Assembly: GCA_964242215.1 (NCBI GenBank)
Contig: CAXTCJ010000012.1
Location: 14,411-78,410 of the forward strand
DNA length: 64,000 nucleotides
From: LMUY01 sp964242215
GTDB taxonomy: Bacteria > Pseudomonadota > Alphaproteobacteria > Acetobacterales > Acetobacteraceae
Reading direction: 5' to 3'
The position numbers and the translations under genes are program-made. The notes under the pieces were generated by a model, which was given only the letters and a program-made list of their open reading frames with translations, had not been told where the DNA came from and searched no databases. Below are positions 33,937 to 43,719 of the stretch, piece after piece; position 1 is the first letter of the stretch, and each line of letters begins with the position of its first letter.

Positions 33937-35948
33937 GCGTGTTCGTGGGCATCGACGTAGGCGGTACCTTCACCGACCTGATCGTTTACGACACGCGCAG
34001 TGCCACCACGCGGGCGGTGAAGGTGCCTTCGAACCGGGCCGCCCCGGACGAAGCCGTCCTGGCCGCGCTGGAGCGTGCGGAGCTGGACGCCGCCGCGCTG
34101 CAGTTGATCGTGCACGGCACCACCGTGGCCACCAACGCCCTGCTGGAGCGGCGCGGCGCACGCACCGGCTTCGTCACCACCGCCGGGTTCCGCGACGTGC
34201 TGGAATTGGGTCGCACGACCCGCCTGGTGCCGAACAGCCTGTACGATCCGTATTTCCGCCGCCCCGCCCCGCTGATCCGCCGGCGCGACCGGGTGACGGT
34301 TGCGGAACGGATGGAGGCCGACGGCGAGGTCAGCCTGCCGCTCGACGAAGCGGCGCTCGAGGCAGCCGCCGTTGCGCTCAAAGCGGCGGGGACGGAGTCC
34401 GTCGTCGTCGGCTTCGTCAACAGCTATCGCAATGCCGTGCACGAGCAGCGGGCTGGCGCCATTTTGGCGAAGTACTTCGAGCACGTCACCCTGTCGACCG
34501 ATGTGCTGAACGAGATCCGGGAGTTCGAACGGTTCTCGGTGGCGGCGATCAACGGCTACGTTATGCCCGTGATGGCCAGCTACATCACCCGGCTGACCAA
34601 GGCGGTGCGAGGCAGCTACCCGAGCGCGGCCTTCTACACGGTGGCGTCGCACGGCGGCCTGCTCTCGACGGTGACGGCCGTGGCGCAACCGGTGCGCACG
34701 GTGCTGTCCGGTCCGGCCGCCGGGGTTGCGGCGGCATTGCACCTCGCCCGGGCCATCGGGGCGCCGAACATGATCACCTACGACATGGGCGGCACGTCCA
34801 CGGACGTGGCCCTGATCGCCGGCGCGGAGTTCCCGCTCAAACGGGAGACGCTGCTGGAAGGCCTGGTGATCCGCCTGCCGCAGCTCGACATCCACACGGT
34901 CGGCGCTGGCGGTGGCTCGATCGCCGCGCTGGATGCCGGCGGCAGCCTACAGGTGGGGCCGGAGAGTGCCGGGGCGGTGCCTGGGCCGGCCGCGTATGGC
35001 AAGGGGGGCACGCGGCCGACGATCACGGACGCCAACGTGGTGCTGGGGCGGTTGGGCCCGGCGCAGGAGTTGGGGCGGTCCCTGCGCATCGACACCGCCG
35101 CCGCGCGGGACGCCTTGGCCGGCCTGGCCGCGAGCATGGGGGAGGATGCCGAGACCGCGGCCTCCGCCATCCTGCGCTTGGGCGTCGCCAAGATGGCGGC
35201 TGCGGTGCACGAGATATCCGTCGCCCGCGGCTTCGATCCGCGGGAGTTCGCCCTGTTGTCTTATGGCGGTGCCGGGCCGTTGCATGCGGCGCTGGTGGCC
35301 GACGAGATCGGCATTCCGCGCGTGATCGTGCCGCCCTCGCCCGGCGCTTTTTCGGCCTTTGGAGCGCTGTGCTCGGCGCTGTCCAAGGACCGCTCGCGCA
35401 CTGTGCTGGAGCCGCTGACGGTCGAAAGCCTGGCCGCTGCGGGGGGTGCCATGGCCGCCATGCTGGCCGAAATACGGGAGGAGTTCGGCACCGAGGTTGC
35501 CGATCTCTCGGCGCTGGAGGAGGAGCGCCAATACGATCTGCGCTACCGTGGCCAGGCGCATGAGTTGACGGTTATCGCCCCCGCTTCGGCTACTCTGCCA
35601 GAGGTGCTGGAGCGATTCGAAGCAGCATTCGAGCGCCAATTCGGCCGACGCGACAGCGGACGTGGCGTTGAGCTGGTCAATCTGCGCGTCATTGGCCGTG
35701 TCCCCATCGAGACGCCAGCCTGGACCCCGCCCGGCGGCGGCACTGGGCAACGGTCAGGGACCAGGTCGCTGCCGGATCTCACGGTGCCATCTGATGTATG
35801 GTCCCGGGCCGACATCTTACCGGGTATGCGCATTACCGGGCCGGCCGTCATTGAGGAAATGTCCGCTACTACCTGGCTACCACGCGGTTGGAGCTTGTCG
35901 CTGGGCTCGATCGGGCAGATGGAGCTCGTCCGTGAGCCGGCCGGATAG
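33933..35948 (+). CDS. hyuA: Hydantoinase/oxoprolinase family subunit A
   Basis: A 671-residue subunit A with the ATPase-fold motifs FVGIDVGGTFTDLIVYD (1-20), IVHGTTVATNALLERRGA, MITYDMGGTSTDVALIAG and LLSYGGAGPLHAALVADE. It activates the ring carbonyl using ATP while subunit B completes hydrolysis. ATG 33933 lies in the hyuB stop. It ends the plus-strand operon HAD, CoA-transferase, hyuB, hyuA. The alpha-hydroxyacid dehydrogenase gene begins 198 bp further on, with no obvious terminator between. Length and motifs are normal. Confidence 0.92.
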   Translation: MSVFVGIDVGGTFTDLIVYDTRSATTRAVKVPSNRAAPDEAVLAALERAELDAAALQLIVHGTTVATNALLERRGARTGFVTTAGFRDVLELGRTTRLVPNSLYDPYFRRPAPLIRRRDRVTVAERMEADGEVSLPLDEAALEAAAVALKAAGTESVVVGFVNSYRNAVHEQRAGAILAKYFEHVTLSTDVLNEIREFERFSVAAINGYVMPVMASYITRLTKAVRGSYPSAAFYTVASHGGLLSTVTAVAQPVRTVLSGPAAGVAAALHLARAIGAPNMITYDMGGTSTDVALIAGAEFPLKRETLLEGLVIRLPQLDIHTVGAGGGSIAALDAGGSLQVGPESAGAVPGPAAYGKGGTRPTITDANVVLGRLGPAQELGRSLRIDTAAARDALAGLAASMGEDAETAASAILRLGVAKMAAAVHEISVARGFDPREFALLSYGGAGPLHAALVADEIGIPRVIVPPSPGAFSAFGALCSALSKDRSRTVLEPLTVESLAAAGGAMAAMLAEIREEFGTEVADLSALEEERQYDLRYRGQAHELTVIAPASATLPEVLERFEAAFERQFGRRDSGRGVELVNLRVIGRVPIETPAWTPPGGGTGQRSGTRSLPDLTVPSDVWSRADILPGMRITGPAVIEEMSATTWLPRGWSLSLGSIGQMELVREPAG

Positions 35949-36146
35949 TCCATGACGCCGTCGAAGTGATCGTTCCACCTGGTGGTCCAGCGATAGCCGC
36001 CCTGGTCGGGCGCGATGACGTGGCAGCCGGCATCCGACTCGCGTTCGCGGGCGAGGCACCACTTGGACCGCCTAGTCGCCGGCGTGGACGGGCCAAACCC
36101 CAATCCTATATGACCGTTCAACGTTACCCCGGCCGGACACGCACCA

Positions 36147-37331
36147 ATGACCAGCGCTATCACGAACGTCGAAGATCTTCGCCGCCTTGCCGAGCGCCGC
36201 GTGCCGCGCATGTTCTACGATTACGCCGACTCCGGATCGTGGACGGAGGGCACCTACCGCGCCAACAGCGACGACTTCGCCAAGATCAAGCTGCGGCAGC
36301 GCGTGGCGGTCGACATGACCAACCGCACGCTGGCCAGCACCATGGCGGGGCAGACGGTCGCGATGCCGCTGGCGCTGGCGCCCACCGGGCTGACGGGAAT
36401 GCAGCACGCGGACGGCGAGATCTTGGCGGCCCGGGCGGCCAAGAAGGCGGGTGTGCCATTCACCCTGTCGACGATGAGCATCTGCTCGATCGAAGATGTT
36501 GCGGCCGACATTCAGTCGCCGTTCTGGTTCCAGCTTTATGTCATGAAGGACCGAGACTTCATCAACCGGCTCATCGACCGGGCAAAGGCCGCCGCGTGCT
36601 CCGCGCTGGTGTTGACGCTCGACTTGCAGATCCTGGGGCAGCGGCACAAGGACATCCGCAACGGGCTGAGCACGCCGCCCAAGCCGACGCTCGCGAACCT
36701 GATCAACTTGGCGACCAAGCCGCGCTGGTGTTGGGACATGCTGCACACCAAGCGCCGCCATTTCGGCAATATCCACGGGCACGTGACGGGGGTCGCGGAC
36801 ATGAGCAGCCTGTCCTCGTGGACCGCCAATCAGTTCGACCCGAAGCTCGACTGGGATGACGTGCGGCGCATCCAGGACCGCTGGGGCGGCAAGCTGATTT
36901 TGAAGGGCATCCTGGATCCGGACGATGCGGTGCTGGCGCAGCGGGCGGGCGTGGAGACGCTGATCGTCTCCAACCATGGCGGTCGCCAGTTGGACGGTGC
37001 CCGGTCCTCCATCGCCGCCCTGCCGGAGGTCGTGGACGCGGTGGGCACCCGGATGGAAGTGCTGATGGATGGCGGCATTCGCTCGGGCCAGGACGTGCTG
37101 AAGGCACTCGCGCTCGGCGCCAAGGGCGTCTTCATCGGGCGCGCCTTCCTATGGGGCCTGGGCGCATTGGGTGAAAAAGGCGTGACGCTGAGCCTCGACA
37201 TGATCCGCAAGGAACTCGATACCACTTTGGCGCTGTGCGGCCTGCGCGACGTTCAGGACGTGAGCCGCAACATCCTGGATTTGCGGATGTCGCCGGACTG
37301 GGTCACCCCGGGAGCGAACGCCCGGGGATAG
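36147..37331 (+). CDS. FMN-dependent alpha-hydroxyacid dehydrogenase (L-lactate dehydrogenase-like)
   Basis: A 394-residue TIM-barrel flavoenzyme. Tyr24 (MFYDYADSGSW), Tyr131 (FQLYVMKDR), the catalytic His277 with R280 (VSNHGGRQLDGA) and the FMN phosphate loop MDGGIRSGQDVLKALALGAKGVFIGRAFLWG match LldD/glycolate-oxidase/mandelate dehydrogenase enzymes. It oxidises a 2-hydroxyacid to a 2-oxoacid, passing electrons to quinone or oxygen. A membrane-binding loop is present in the family between residues about 170 and 215, and here the loop is polar and Lys/Arg-rich. ATG 36147 gives the standard N-terminus. It probably handles a hydroxyacid product of the pathway. Confidence 0.9.
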   Translation: MTSAITNVEDLRRLAERRVPRMFYDYADSGSWTEGTYRANSDDFAKIKLRQRVAVDMTNRTLASTMAGQTVAMPLALAPTGLTGMQHADGEILAARAAKKAGVPFTLSTMSICSIEDVAADIQSPFWFQLYVMKDRDFINRLIDRAKAAACSALVLTLDLQILGQRHKDIRNGLSTPPKPTLANLINLATKPRWCWDMLHTKRRHFGNIHGHVTGVADMSSLSSWTANQFDPKLDWDDVRRIQDRWGGKLILKGILDPDDAVLAQRAGVETLIVSNHGGRQLDGARSSIAALPEVVDAVGTRMEVLMDGGIRSGQDVLKALALGAKGVFIGRAFLWGLGALGEKGVTLSLDMIRKELDTTLALCGLRDVQDVSRNILDLRMSPDWVTPGANARG

Positions 37332-37441
37332 CCATCGCCAAGGTTAGAACCCGTGGACAACAAAGCAGACCCAGCGCTTCACCATCGCCGGATGCATCCG
37401 TCCCGGAACACGGGCGAATCATTGACGGCTCGGTCGCGACC

Positions 37442-37484
37442 TTGACTTCCCCGGCCAATGGCCGTACATATAGTCCAAGGAGAA
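37442..37484 (+). promoter_or_regulatory. Promoter/operator and RBS region of the TacA-TacT pair
   Basis: TTGACT at 37442-37447 is followed by the palindrome GGCCAATGGCC (37453-37463) and AT-rich TACATATAGT (37465-37474), then AAGGAG (37477-37482) 7 bp before the ATG. The palindrome between the -35 and -10 regions suits autorepression by the ribbon-helix-helix antitoxin. Confidence 0.45.
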
Positions 37485-37489
37485 TAGTT

Positions 37490-37792
37490 ATGGCGGAACC
37501 TGCGATACAGCCACCGCGCGGTCGAGTTCGTGGCGAGCGGCTGGAGACGCGGGTCACGGCCGATCAGAAGAGCCTCATCGAACGCGCCGCCGCCCTGCAG
37601 GGCCGGACAGTGACCGATTTCGTGCTGGCCAGCGTTCAGGAGGCGGCGCGGCGGGCGATCGAAGAGCATCAGCGTCTTGATCTGTCGGTTCGCGACAGCG
37701 AGGCATTCGTCGAGGCTCTGCTGAACCCGCAGCCGGTAAACGATCGGTTGCGCGACACGGTGCGCCGCTATCGCCAGGCGACTGGTGTCTGA
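37490..37792 (+). CDS. DUF1778 ribbon-helix-helix antitoxin (TacA type)
   Basis: A 100-residue antitoxin. The RHH DNA-binding part is RLETRVTADQKSLIERAAALQGRTVTDFVLASVQEAARRAI (residues about 16-57). The acidic tail (DSEAFVEALLNPQPVNDRLRDTVRRYRQ) wraps the toxin. ATG 37490 has the strong site AAGGAGAA. Its stop lies 3 bp before the toxin's start. TacA neutralises TacT and represses the shared promoter. It is placed between the catabolic cluster and the adhesin-like giant gene. Confidence 0.88.
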   Translation: MAEPAIQPPRGRVRGERLETRVTADQKSLIERAAALQGRTVTDFVLASVQEAARRAIEEHQRLDLSVRDSEAFVEALLNPQPVNDRLRDTVRRYRQATGV

Positions 37793-37795
37793 CGG

Positions 37796-38308
37796 TTGGC
37801 GCAGGGTGCCGAGGAAGCCCTGCGGGTTGAATTACTCGGAGCCCAGTATGATCGGTCCGCGTTCGAGAGTGGCGTAGAGCCGCTCGACCGCTATTTCCGG
37901 GTTCAGGCCGGGCAGGACGCTCGGAAGAACATGGCGGCGCCGTTCGTGCTGGTGATGCCCGACGGCGCCATCGGGGGATATTACACGTTGTCGGCGACGG
38001 GTGTGAACGTCGCAGAATTGCCGGCACAGATCACCCGGAAGCTGCCGCGTTATCCCCTCGTGCCCGCGACCCTGCTCGGGCGGCTTGCGGTGGACCGGCG
38101 GTATCAGGGCAAGAGCTATGGGCGCTTTTTGCTGGCGGATGCGCTGTTCCGGTCCGCGCGTAGTGAGATCGCATCCTTTGCCGTGATCGTCGATGCCAAG
38201 GATGAGAACGCTCGCCGGTTCTATGAACGTGAGAGCTTTTTGCCGTTTCCCGACCAGCCGATGAAGCTGTTCCGGCCGATGGCGGACATTGAACAGCTTT
38301 TCAAGTAA
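37796..38308 (+). CDS. GNAT acetyltransferase toxin (TacT type)
   Basis: A 170-residue GNAT toxin that in characterised cases acetylates the amino group of charged tRNAs and blocks translation. Landmarks are PLDRYFRVQAGQDARKN, GGYYTLSATGVNVAELP, the acetyl-CoA loop LGRLAVDRRYQGKSYGRFLL (R/Q-x-x-G-x-G/S) and FYERESFLPFPDQPMKLFRPM. TTG 37796 is the only start close to the antitoxin stop. Coupled translation would explain the weak codon. Complete and probably functional. Confidence 0.87.
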   Translation: MAQGAEEALRVELLGAQYDRSAFESGVEPLDRYFRVQAGQDARKNMAAPFVLVMPDGAIGGYYTLSATGVNVAELPAQITRKLPRYPLVPATLLGRLAVDRRYQGKSYGRFLLADALFRSARSEIASFAVIVDAKDENARRFYERESFLPFPDQPMKLFRPMADIEQLFK

Positions 38309-38376
38309 GAAAAAAGGCGGGAGAAAAAACCCTTTGGGGCGTGGGGTGCAGCTCAGCCGAAACGGCACCGCCTCGG

Positions 38377-41300
38377 TTAGGCAACCGCCCGGGTCTTGCC
38401 CGCCAGCCGCCGTCGGATCGCTTCCAGTTCGTAGCCGTCATCCACCTTGGGCGCGCAGAAACGGGCAGTCTCCGATGCGTCCGAATAAAGCGCGGCGAAC
38501 TCGCTGGCGTTGTGGAACATGCCGCGGCTGTCGTCATCGAGGTAACTCTCGGACGGGACACCTTCGGCCAGCAATACATCGTGCCTGTCCAGTTCGACGT
38601 GGACGTAGTCGACCCGGCCCAGGCCACGCTCGTGCTTGATCGTCACGCCATTCACCAGGCAGCGGGCCGGCACCAATAGGCCGTCGATGAACATGGCATG
38701 TTCCGGCGACACCAGCAGGTCCCGGCGGGGCATGCCGCCACCGAGCGAGCCAGCGCGGAAGCGGATGGGCTGCGCATTCGGATTGGCGGCGAGGAAGCGC
38801 CCGGCGTAGCTGCGGCGGCCGATCCACTTCACCGGCCGCGCGGCTCCAGATGCTGTGATAAGCGTGTCACCGATCGCCAACGTCTCGACGGGGACCTCGC
38901 CGCCACAGCCGAGAATAAGCGTGCCGACGCAGTAGCAGGCGGGTTTCGCCGTGACGAGCGTGCCGCCGGTCGCGTCCGCCGCGAGAGCGAAAACCAGGCC
39001 GGTATAGCTGCCGGACAGCGTCTCGGTGAACGTCCCGTTGGCGTTGCTGACTGTCAGCAGGTCGTTCGCATCGACCACCGCCGAGCCGCCACCGGCATAG
39101 GCGAGTGCGCTGAGGTCGGTCATCGCGCCGGCCAGTAGCACCGTGCCGGCCAGGGTCGCGTCGGCGACCACCACTTGCGTGCCCCCGCTGCTCACAACCG
39201 TGTCCGATGCCGTGGCGGCGCCGGAGGCACCATAGGCCGCAGAGCCCGAGACGACCTGGAACCCACCCGACTGGATCGACGCTCCGACAGCGGTGCCACC
39301 AACGGACACGCTCTGCGTCCCGCCACTCGCCACGATCGTGGCGCTGGCGATCCCGCCATAGCCCACCCGTTCGGTGCCGCCGCTGGTCACGGACGTGGTG
39401 CTGCCGACTGCGCCATCCTCGATGGTGAGGATGGCTGAGGCATTCACGGTCGCGGAGTGGACCATGACGCCGCCATACGCTTCCGCGGTGCTGCCGCTAT
39501 CGAGCGTGGCGCCACTGACCAGTCCGCCGCCGGCGACCAAACTGCCGCCGCTGCTCACGGTGGTGGCGATTGCGACACCGCCCGCCGTCACCGATTGCTC
39601 GCCGCCGGAGCCCACCAGCGTGGTTTGCGCCGTGGCGCCGGACTCCACCAACTGAATGCCACCGCTCAGCGTGGTGCCGCTCGCCATGCCGGCGAACACG
39701 AACTGGAATCCGCCGCTCTGGACGACCGTTCCGAGCGCCGTTCCGCTGTCGAGCACGCTCTCGGCGCCGTTGCTGCCCACGACGAAGCCGGCGGCAATGT
39801 CCGGAGTGTACATCGTGGCCACGCCGGGCGCCTGCAGCAGCACACCGGTGGACACGACGGTCCCTCCGTCTGGCTGCGTTGCCGGGGCCATGCCGCCGCT
39901 CAGGACCGCGAGATAGCCGCCGGACTGCAGCGCGGTGCCCAAGGCGGTTGCGCCGGCTTCGACGACGAGCACGCCACTGCCGGCAACGGCCGTGCCAGAC
40001 GCCACGCCGTCCGCCTGCACGTCGAGCAGCCCGCCGGACAGCATCGTGGCCGAAGCGCTGCCCCCTGCCGCCACGAACACCACACCCCCGCTCACGCTGG
40101 CGCTCGTCGCGGTGCCATCGACGCCGAAATTGCCGGCGAGCAGCGTGTCGTCCAAGGATGTCGCGCCGGCGGCGATGGTCTCCTCGCCCCCGTTGACGAT
40201 GCTGCCGGTCGCCGAAGCACCCGCCGCCAGATAGATGGAGCCCTGGGCGGTGATCGTGCTGCGGGAAATACTGCCGTAGACCTCCTGCTCGGCGTCGGCG
40301 ACCGTCGCGCCCACGGCCTGGCCACCCGACATCACGACTTGGATGCCACCGCTGATCACGGTGCTGCCGGAGGCCGTGGCGGACGCCTCGACCGTCTCGG
40401 TCGCATACTGGCCGCTGACGAGATCGCCGATCGCCGTGCCGCTGGACTGGATGTCCACCGTGCCGCCCGAGCCAACCGCGACGCCCGAGGCGACCCCGCC
40501 GGACGAGACGGTTACCGTCGCGGCCCCGGACACGCTGCCGCTGAGGGCGGTGCCCCCGGCCAGCACGAGCTCCGTCCCGCTGCCAGTCAGCACGATTCCG
40601 CTGGCCACGGCAGGATAGTACGTGGTCCCCGATCCGGGCTGAGTCACGATCACGCCCGTCGCGGCAACGCTGCCGCCGGAACTGACGGTGCCGGCGGCCG
40701 CGCCGCCCGGCAGGATCAGCAACGTGCCGCCGCTCTGCAGCACGGCGCCACTCGCCACACCGCCCGAGCTGACCACGAGCACGCTGCCGCTACCGATCGT
40801 GGTGCCGTCCGCAGCACCCCCCGCCGCCACCGACTGGACGCCGCCGGACAGCAGCATCGTGCCGCGGGTGACGCCGCCCGCCATCACCGCCTCCGTCCCA
40901 CCGGCAGATACGGTGGTGAGGCTCGTCGCGCCGAAATCATTCAGCACGCCGGCGACGCTGACCTGGGCGCCGGAAGCGACCCCGTAAACGTCGAGCAGCC
41001 CGCCACTGTCGACCAGGGTGCCGCTCGCGACGCCGGAATCGGTCTCCAGGCCGCCATCGAGGATGGTGGTGCCGGAATCGGTGCCGCCCCTGAACACGGT
41101 CTCGTCGCCGCCGCTGCTCACCACCGTCAGGCTGGCGCTCCCCTCGACGCCCTGGGCGCCCCCGGACAGGATCGTCCCAACGGCAGTTCCATCGGCTGAG
41201 ACATATTCCCCAGAGAAGCCAGCAAACTGGCTGCTGACGGTGTTCTCGACGATCGTGCCGGTGGTTACGCCGCCCGCGTAGACGGTCAGCGCCGCACTGG

Positions 41301-43515
41301 CGCCCAGCAGGATTCCGCTGACGCTGCCGCCCGCCTCGATCAGCACGCTGGCCCCCGACCCGGCCATCCCGCCATAGGCCGAACCGAAGACGGTTTCGCT
41401 CCCGGACAGCTGCACGGCGCTCGCCACGCCGCCCGCCAACACCGTGATCGCCGCGCCGTGCGCCACGATCGTGCCGCTCGCGAGCCCGGCGGCGTAAACG
41501 GTTTCCGTTCCGCCCGACGCCACTGTGCCGCGCGCATCCGTGCCGCCAGGCAGTACGTATTCGGTGGCACCACTGTCCACCATGCCGCCGGACAGGCTGG
41601 CGGCGTAGAACAGCCCGGCGCCGGGCTGGTAGATGGCGATCCCCGTGGATACGGGAGCGGCGCCGGAGGGCGCGGTGTCCACGCCGCCGGGCAATACGAC
41701 CAAATAGCCGCCGGGATCGACGACGATGCCGCTCGCCGTGGCGCCGGACGATACCAGCAGCGCGCCCCCGCTGCCGATCTCGACGCCCGTGGCGGACCCG
41801 GATTCGCCAAGGACGACGACGCCACCGCTGCTGACGAACCCGCCGGTCGCCGTGCCGCCGTAACCGACCAGCACATCGCCGCCGCTGCTCACGATGGTGC
41901 CGGACGCGATCGCCGGGTTCTCTGCGGTGACGGCTGAGACGGTCTCATAGCCGCCTGCAAGCACCACCGTATCAATGGCGTGGCCGCTCTCGTCCACGTC
42001 CAGCACGCCGCCGCTGAGGACGAAGGTGCTGGTCACCGTGCCGTTGAGTGCGACCTCCTGCGCGCCGCCGACAAGGATGCTAGCGGACAGGGACGTCCCG
42101 TAGATGACGCCCTCCCCGCCGGAGCTGATCACCGTGCCCGTTACCGCGCCCAAGACCTGTTCAATGCCGCCACGAACGATATCGCCAGTCGCCGTGGCGC
42201 CTGCGAGGATGATGTCGACACTGTCATTGTTGACGATGCCGCTCGCCGCCCCGCCGGACGCGACCGATATCGTCCCGCCTGCGAGGATGGTGCCGCCCAA
42301 GTCGCTTCCGTTGGCGGACACGACCTCCAGCCCGCCCGACACGATCTCGGTCATGCTCGCGGTGCCGCCGGAGGACACCGCCAGATAGCCCGCGAGCTGA
42401 GTGCCGGTGGCGGTGCCGGCCAGGCTCAGCACCCCACCGGAGACGATCGTCGTGGACCGGGCGGTGCCGCCCGCGAACACCTCGGCGGCGCCGCCGCTGT
42501 CGACCGTGACGTTGGATATCGTGCCCTGGGACAGCACGTAGACCACCCCGCCGGCGCCGACCGTCACGCCGCTTTGCGTGGCGCCGGTGCTCACGCTGCC
42601 AGGATTGAACAACACGACTCCCGTCGTCACGGACGTGCCGGCGGCCTGGGCGGTGTCGATGCCGCCGGGAAGCACGAGCAATACGCCGCCCGCGGCGACC
42701 ATGGCGCCAGAAACGGTTCCGCCGGACGACACGATCTCCACCCCGCCGCTGCCGACCGCCGTGGCGCTCGCGACGCCGAGGGACAGGACGAACTCGGCGC
42801 CGCCCGATCCAACCTGGTCCGCAATCGACAGGCCGCCCCTGAAGACATCGGCAACGCCGCCTGCCTGCACCATTGTGCTACTGGCGATGCCTCCGTCTAT
42901 GGCGGAGAGCTGTGCGCCGCTCTGGACGATCGTGCTGGAGGCAACGGCACCGGTTTGTCCGGCGACCAACGTGCCGCCACTCGCCAGCGTGGTGTCGAGC
43001 GACAGGCCCACGCCCACCGCTTCCGATCCACCGCCATTGACCAGCGCGCCGACGGTCTCGCCGTTGTCGTAGATCAGGCCGCCGCTATTCACCACGGTCC
43101 CGCTCGCGACCCCGCCCGAGCTGATGTCTTCCCCGCCGCCATCCACCTCGTTGCCGACGCCGGGGGCGAACACCGTGATCGCGCTCAGGATAGTGCCGGT
43201 CGCGGTGCCCCCTGCCGCGATGACCTGCGTGCCGCCCGACAGGGTGGCGCTGACGGCGGACCCGCCGCTGGACACGGTCTGAGCGCCGTAGGGGCCGGTC
43301 ACTGTGGTCAGGCTGGCGATACCGCCGGAGGAGACGATTTCATCGCCGGAGTTCATGAGCAGGGTGAGGCTGGTTTGTCCTCCGGAGAACAGGACGTCGG
43401 TGCCGCCGCCACTCACCGTGGTCTGGATCGCGACCCCACCCGCCAGGATGTCGAGCGTGTCGCCGGGCTGCACGCTGAGTCCGGTCGAGGTGACCGTGAG
43501 GCTGGAGGTGGTCAT
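38377..43515 (-). CDS. Giant AIDA-type repeat protein with C-terminal Hint domain
   Basis: A 1,712-residue protein. Residues about 1-1500 are degenerate 15-20-residue repeats of the form SGGxxxVxxGGxAxGTxV, the right-handed beta-helix style of AIDA/autotransporter passengers. Residues about 1525-1710 are a Hint (Hedgehog/intein) domain: CYCVGTLI at 1527-1533, VETLAIGDTLIT, RPVKWIGRRSY, LVSPEHAMFIDG and VDYVHVELDRHDVLLAEG. There is no signal peptide and no beta-barrel, so this is not a classic autotransporter. The Hint module may self-cleave or attach the passenger to another molecule. A longer block (LPGG...STG...PG...VLxGGT) recurs near residues 280, 608, 935 and 1205. ATG 43515 has GAGGG upstream. 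Likely surface or secreted, by inference. Confidence 0.85.
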   Translation of the reverse strand: MTTSSLTVTSTGLSVQPGDTLDILAGGVAIQTTVSGGGTDVLFSGGQTSLTLLMNSGDEIVSSGGIASLTTVTGPYGAQTVSSGGSAVSATLSGGTQVIAAGGTATGTILSAITVFAPGVGNEVDGGGEDISSGGVASGTVVNSGGLIYDNGETVGALVNGGGSEAVGVGLSLDTTLASGGTLVAGQTGAVASSTIVQSGAQLSAIDGGIASSTMVQAGGVADVFRGGLSIADQVGSGGAEFVLSLGVASATAVGSGGVEIVSSGGTVSGAMVAAGGVLLVLPGGIDTAQAAGTSVTTGVVLFNPGSVSTGATQSGVTVGAGGVVYVLSQGTISNVTVDSGGAAEVFAGGTARSTTIVSGGVLSLAGTATGTQLAGYLAVSSGGTASMTEIVSGGLEVVSANGSDLGGTILAGGTISVASGGAASGIVNNDSVDIILAGATATGDIVRGGIEQVLGAVTGTVISSGGEGVIYGTSLSASILVGGAQEVALNGTVTSTFVLSGGVLDVDESGHAIDTVVLAGGYETVSAVTAENPAIASGTIVSSGGDVLVGYGGTATGGFVSSGGVVVLGESGSATGVEIGSGGALLVSSGATASGIVVDPGGYLVVLPGGVDTAPSGAAPVSTGIAIYQPGAGLFYAASLSGGMVDSGATEYVLPGGTDARGTVASGGTETVYAAGLASGTIVAHGAAITVLAGGVASAVQLSGSETVFGSAYGGMAGSGASVLIEAGGSVSGILLGASAALTVYAGGVTTGTIVENTVSSQFAGFSGEYVSADGTAVGTILSGGAQGVEGSASLTVVSSGGDETVFRGGTDSGTTILDGGLETDSGVASGTLVDSGGLLDVYGVASGAQVSVAGVLNDFGATSLTTVSAGGTEAVMAGGVTRGTMLLSGGVQSVAAGGAADGTTIGSGSVLVVSSGGVASGAVLQSGGTLLILPGGAAAGTVSSGGSVAATGVIVTQPGSGTTYYPAVASGIVLTGSGTELVLAGGTALSGSVSGAATVTVSSGGVASGVAVGSGGTVDIQSSGTAIGDLVSGQYATETVEASATASGSTVISGGIQVVMSGGQAVGATVADAEQEVYGSISRSTITAQGSIYLAAGASATGSIVNGGEETIAAGATSLDDTLLAGNFGVDGTATSASVSGGVVFVAAGGSASATMLSGGLLDVQADGVASGTAVAGSGVLVVEAGATALGTALQSGGYLAVLSGGMAPATQPDGGTVVSTGVLLQAPGVATMYTPDIAAGFVVGSNGAESVLDSGTALGTVVQSGGFQFVFAGMASGTTLSGGIQLVESGATAQTTLVGSGGEQSVTAGGVAIATTVSSGGSLVAGGGLVSGATLDSGSTAEAYGGVMVHSATVNASAILTIEDGAVGSTTSVTSGGTERVGYGGIASATIVASGGTQSVSVGGTAVGASIQSGGFQVVSGSAAYGASGAATASDTVVSSGGTQVVVADATLAGTVLLAGAMTDLSALAYAGGGSAVVDANDLLTVSNANGTFTETLSGSYTGLVFALAADATGGTLVTAKPACYCVGTLILGCGGEVPVETLAIGDTLITASGAARPVKWIGRRSYAGRFLAANPNAQPIRFRAGSLGGGMPRRDLLVSPEHAMFIDGLLVPARCLVNGVTIKHERGLGRVDYVHVELDRHDVLLAEGVPSESYLDDDSRGMFHNASEFAALYSDASETARFCAPKVDDGYELEAIRRRLAGKTRAVA

Positions 43516-43661
43516 GCCGGCATCCCTCTGAAGACTGATGCTCGTGGCGTGAGTGCAGGGCGGCCTTCGCTTCGAGCGCGGAATGGACCATGGAACGGAG
43601 TTCCGGACCGTGTCGTCATCCAAACGAATGACGCGAGTACCGGTAAATTTGCCTCCCTCAA

Positions 43662-43719
43662 GTAGGGTGGGCTTCAGCCCACTACCTTGGTGCGGCCTGT
43701 GGACTGAGGCCTATCCTAC
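43662..43719. repeat. 58-bp palindromic element with 20-bp imperfect arms
   Basis: The arm starting GTAGGGTGGGCTTCAGCCCA (43662-43681) and the complement of 43700-43719 agree at 16 of 20 bases. The element begins GTAGGGTG and ends CCTAC, like the element at 4535-4625. It lies upstream of the giant repeat gene. Confidence 0.55.

Noticed and set aside
33869..35563. A 564-residue plus-strand frame overlapping hyuA in another frame
   Set aside because: It is Arg/Gly/Ala-rich with no family pattern; hyuA in the other frame has all its motifs.
39457..43665. Very long open frames on the plus strand opposite the giant repeat gene (for example 39457-41199 and 41980-43665)
   Set aside because: They are antisense shadows of GC-rich repeats: the translations are Ala/Arg/Asp/Gly-rich with no domain or start signal, while the minus strand gives clear AIDA repeats and a Hint domain.
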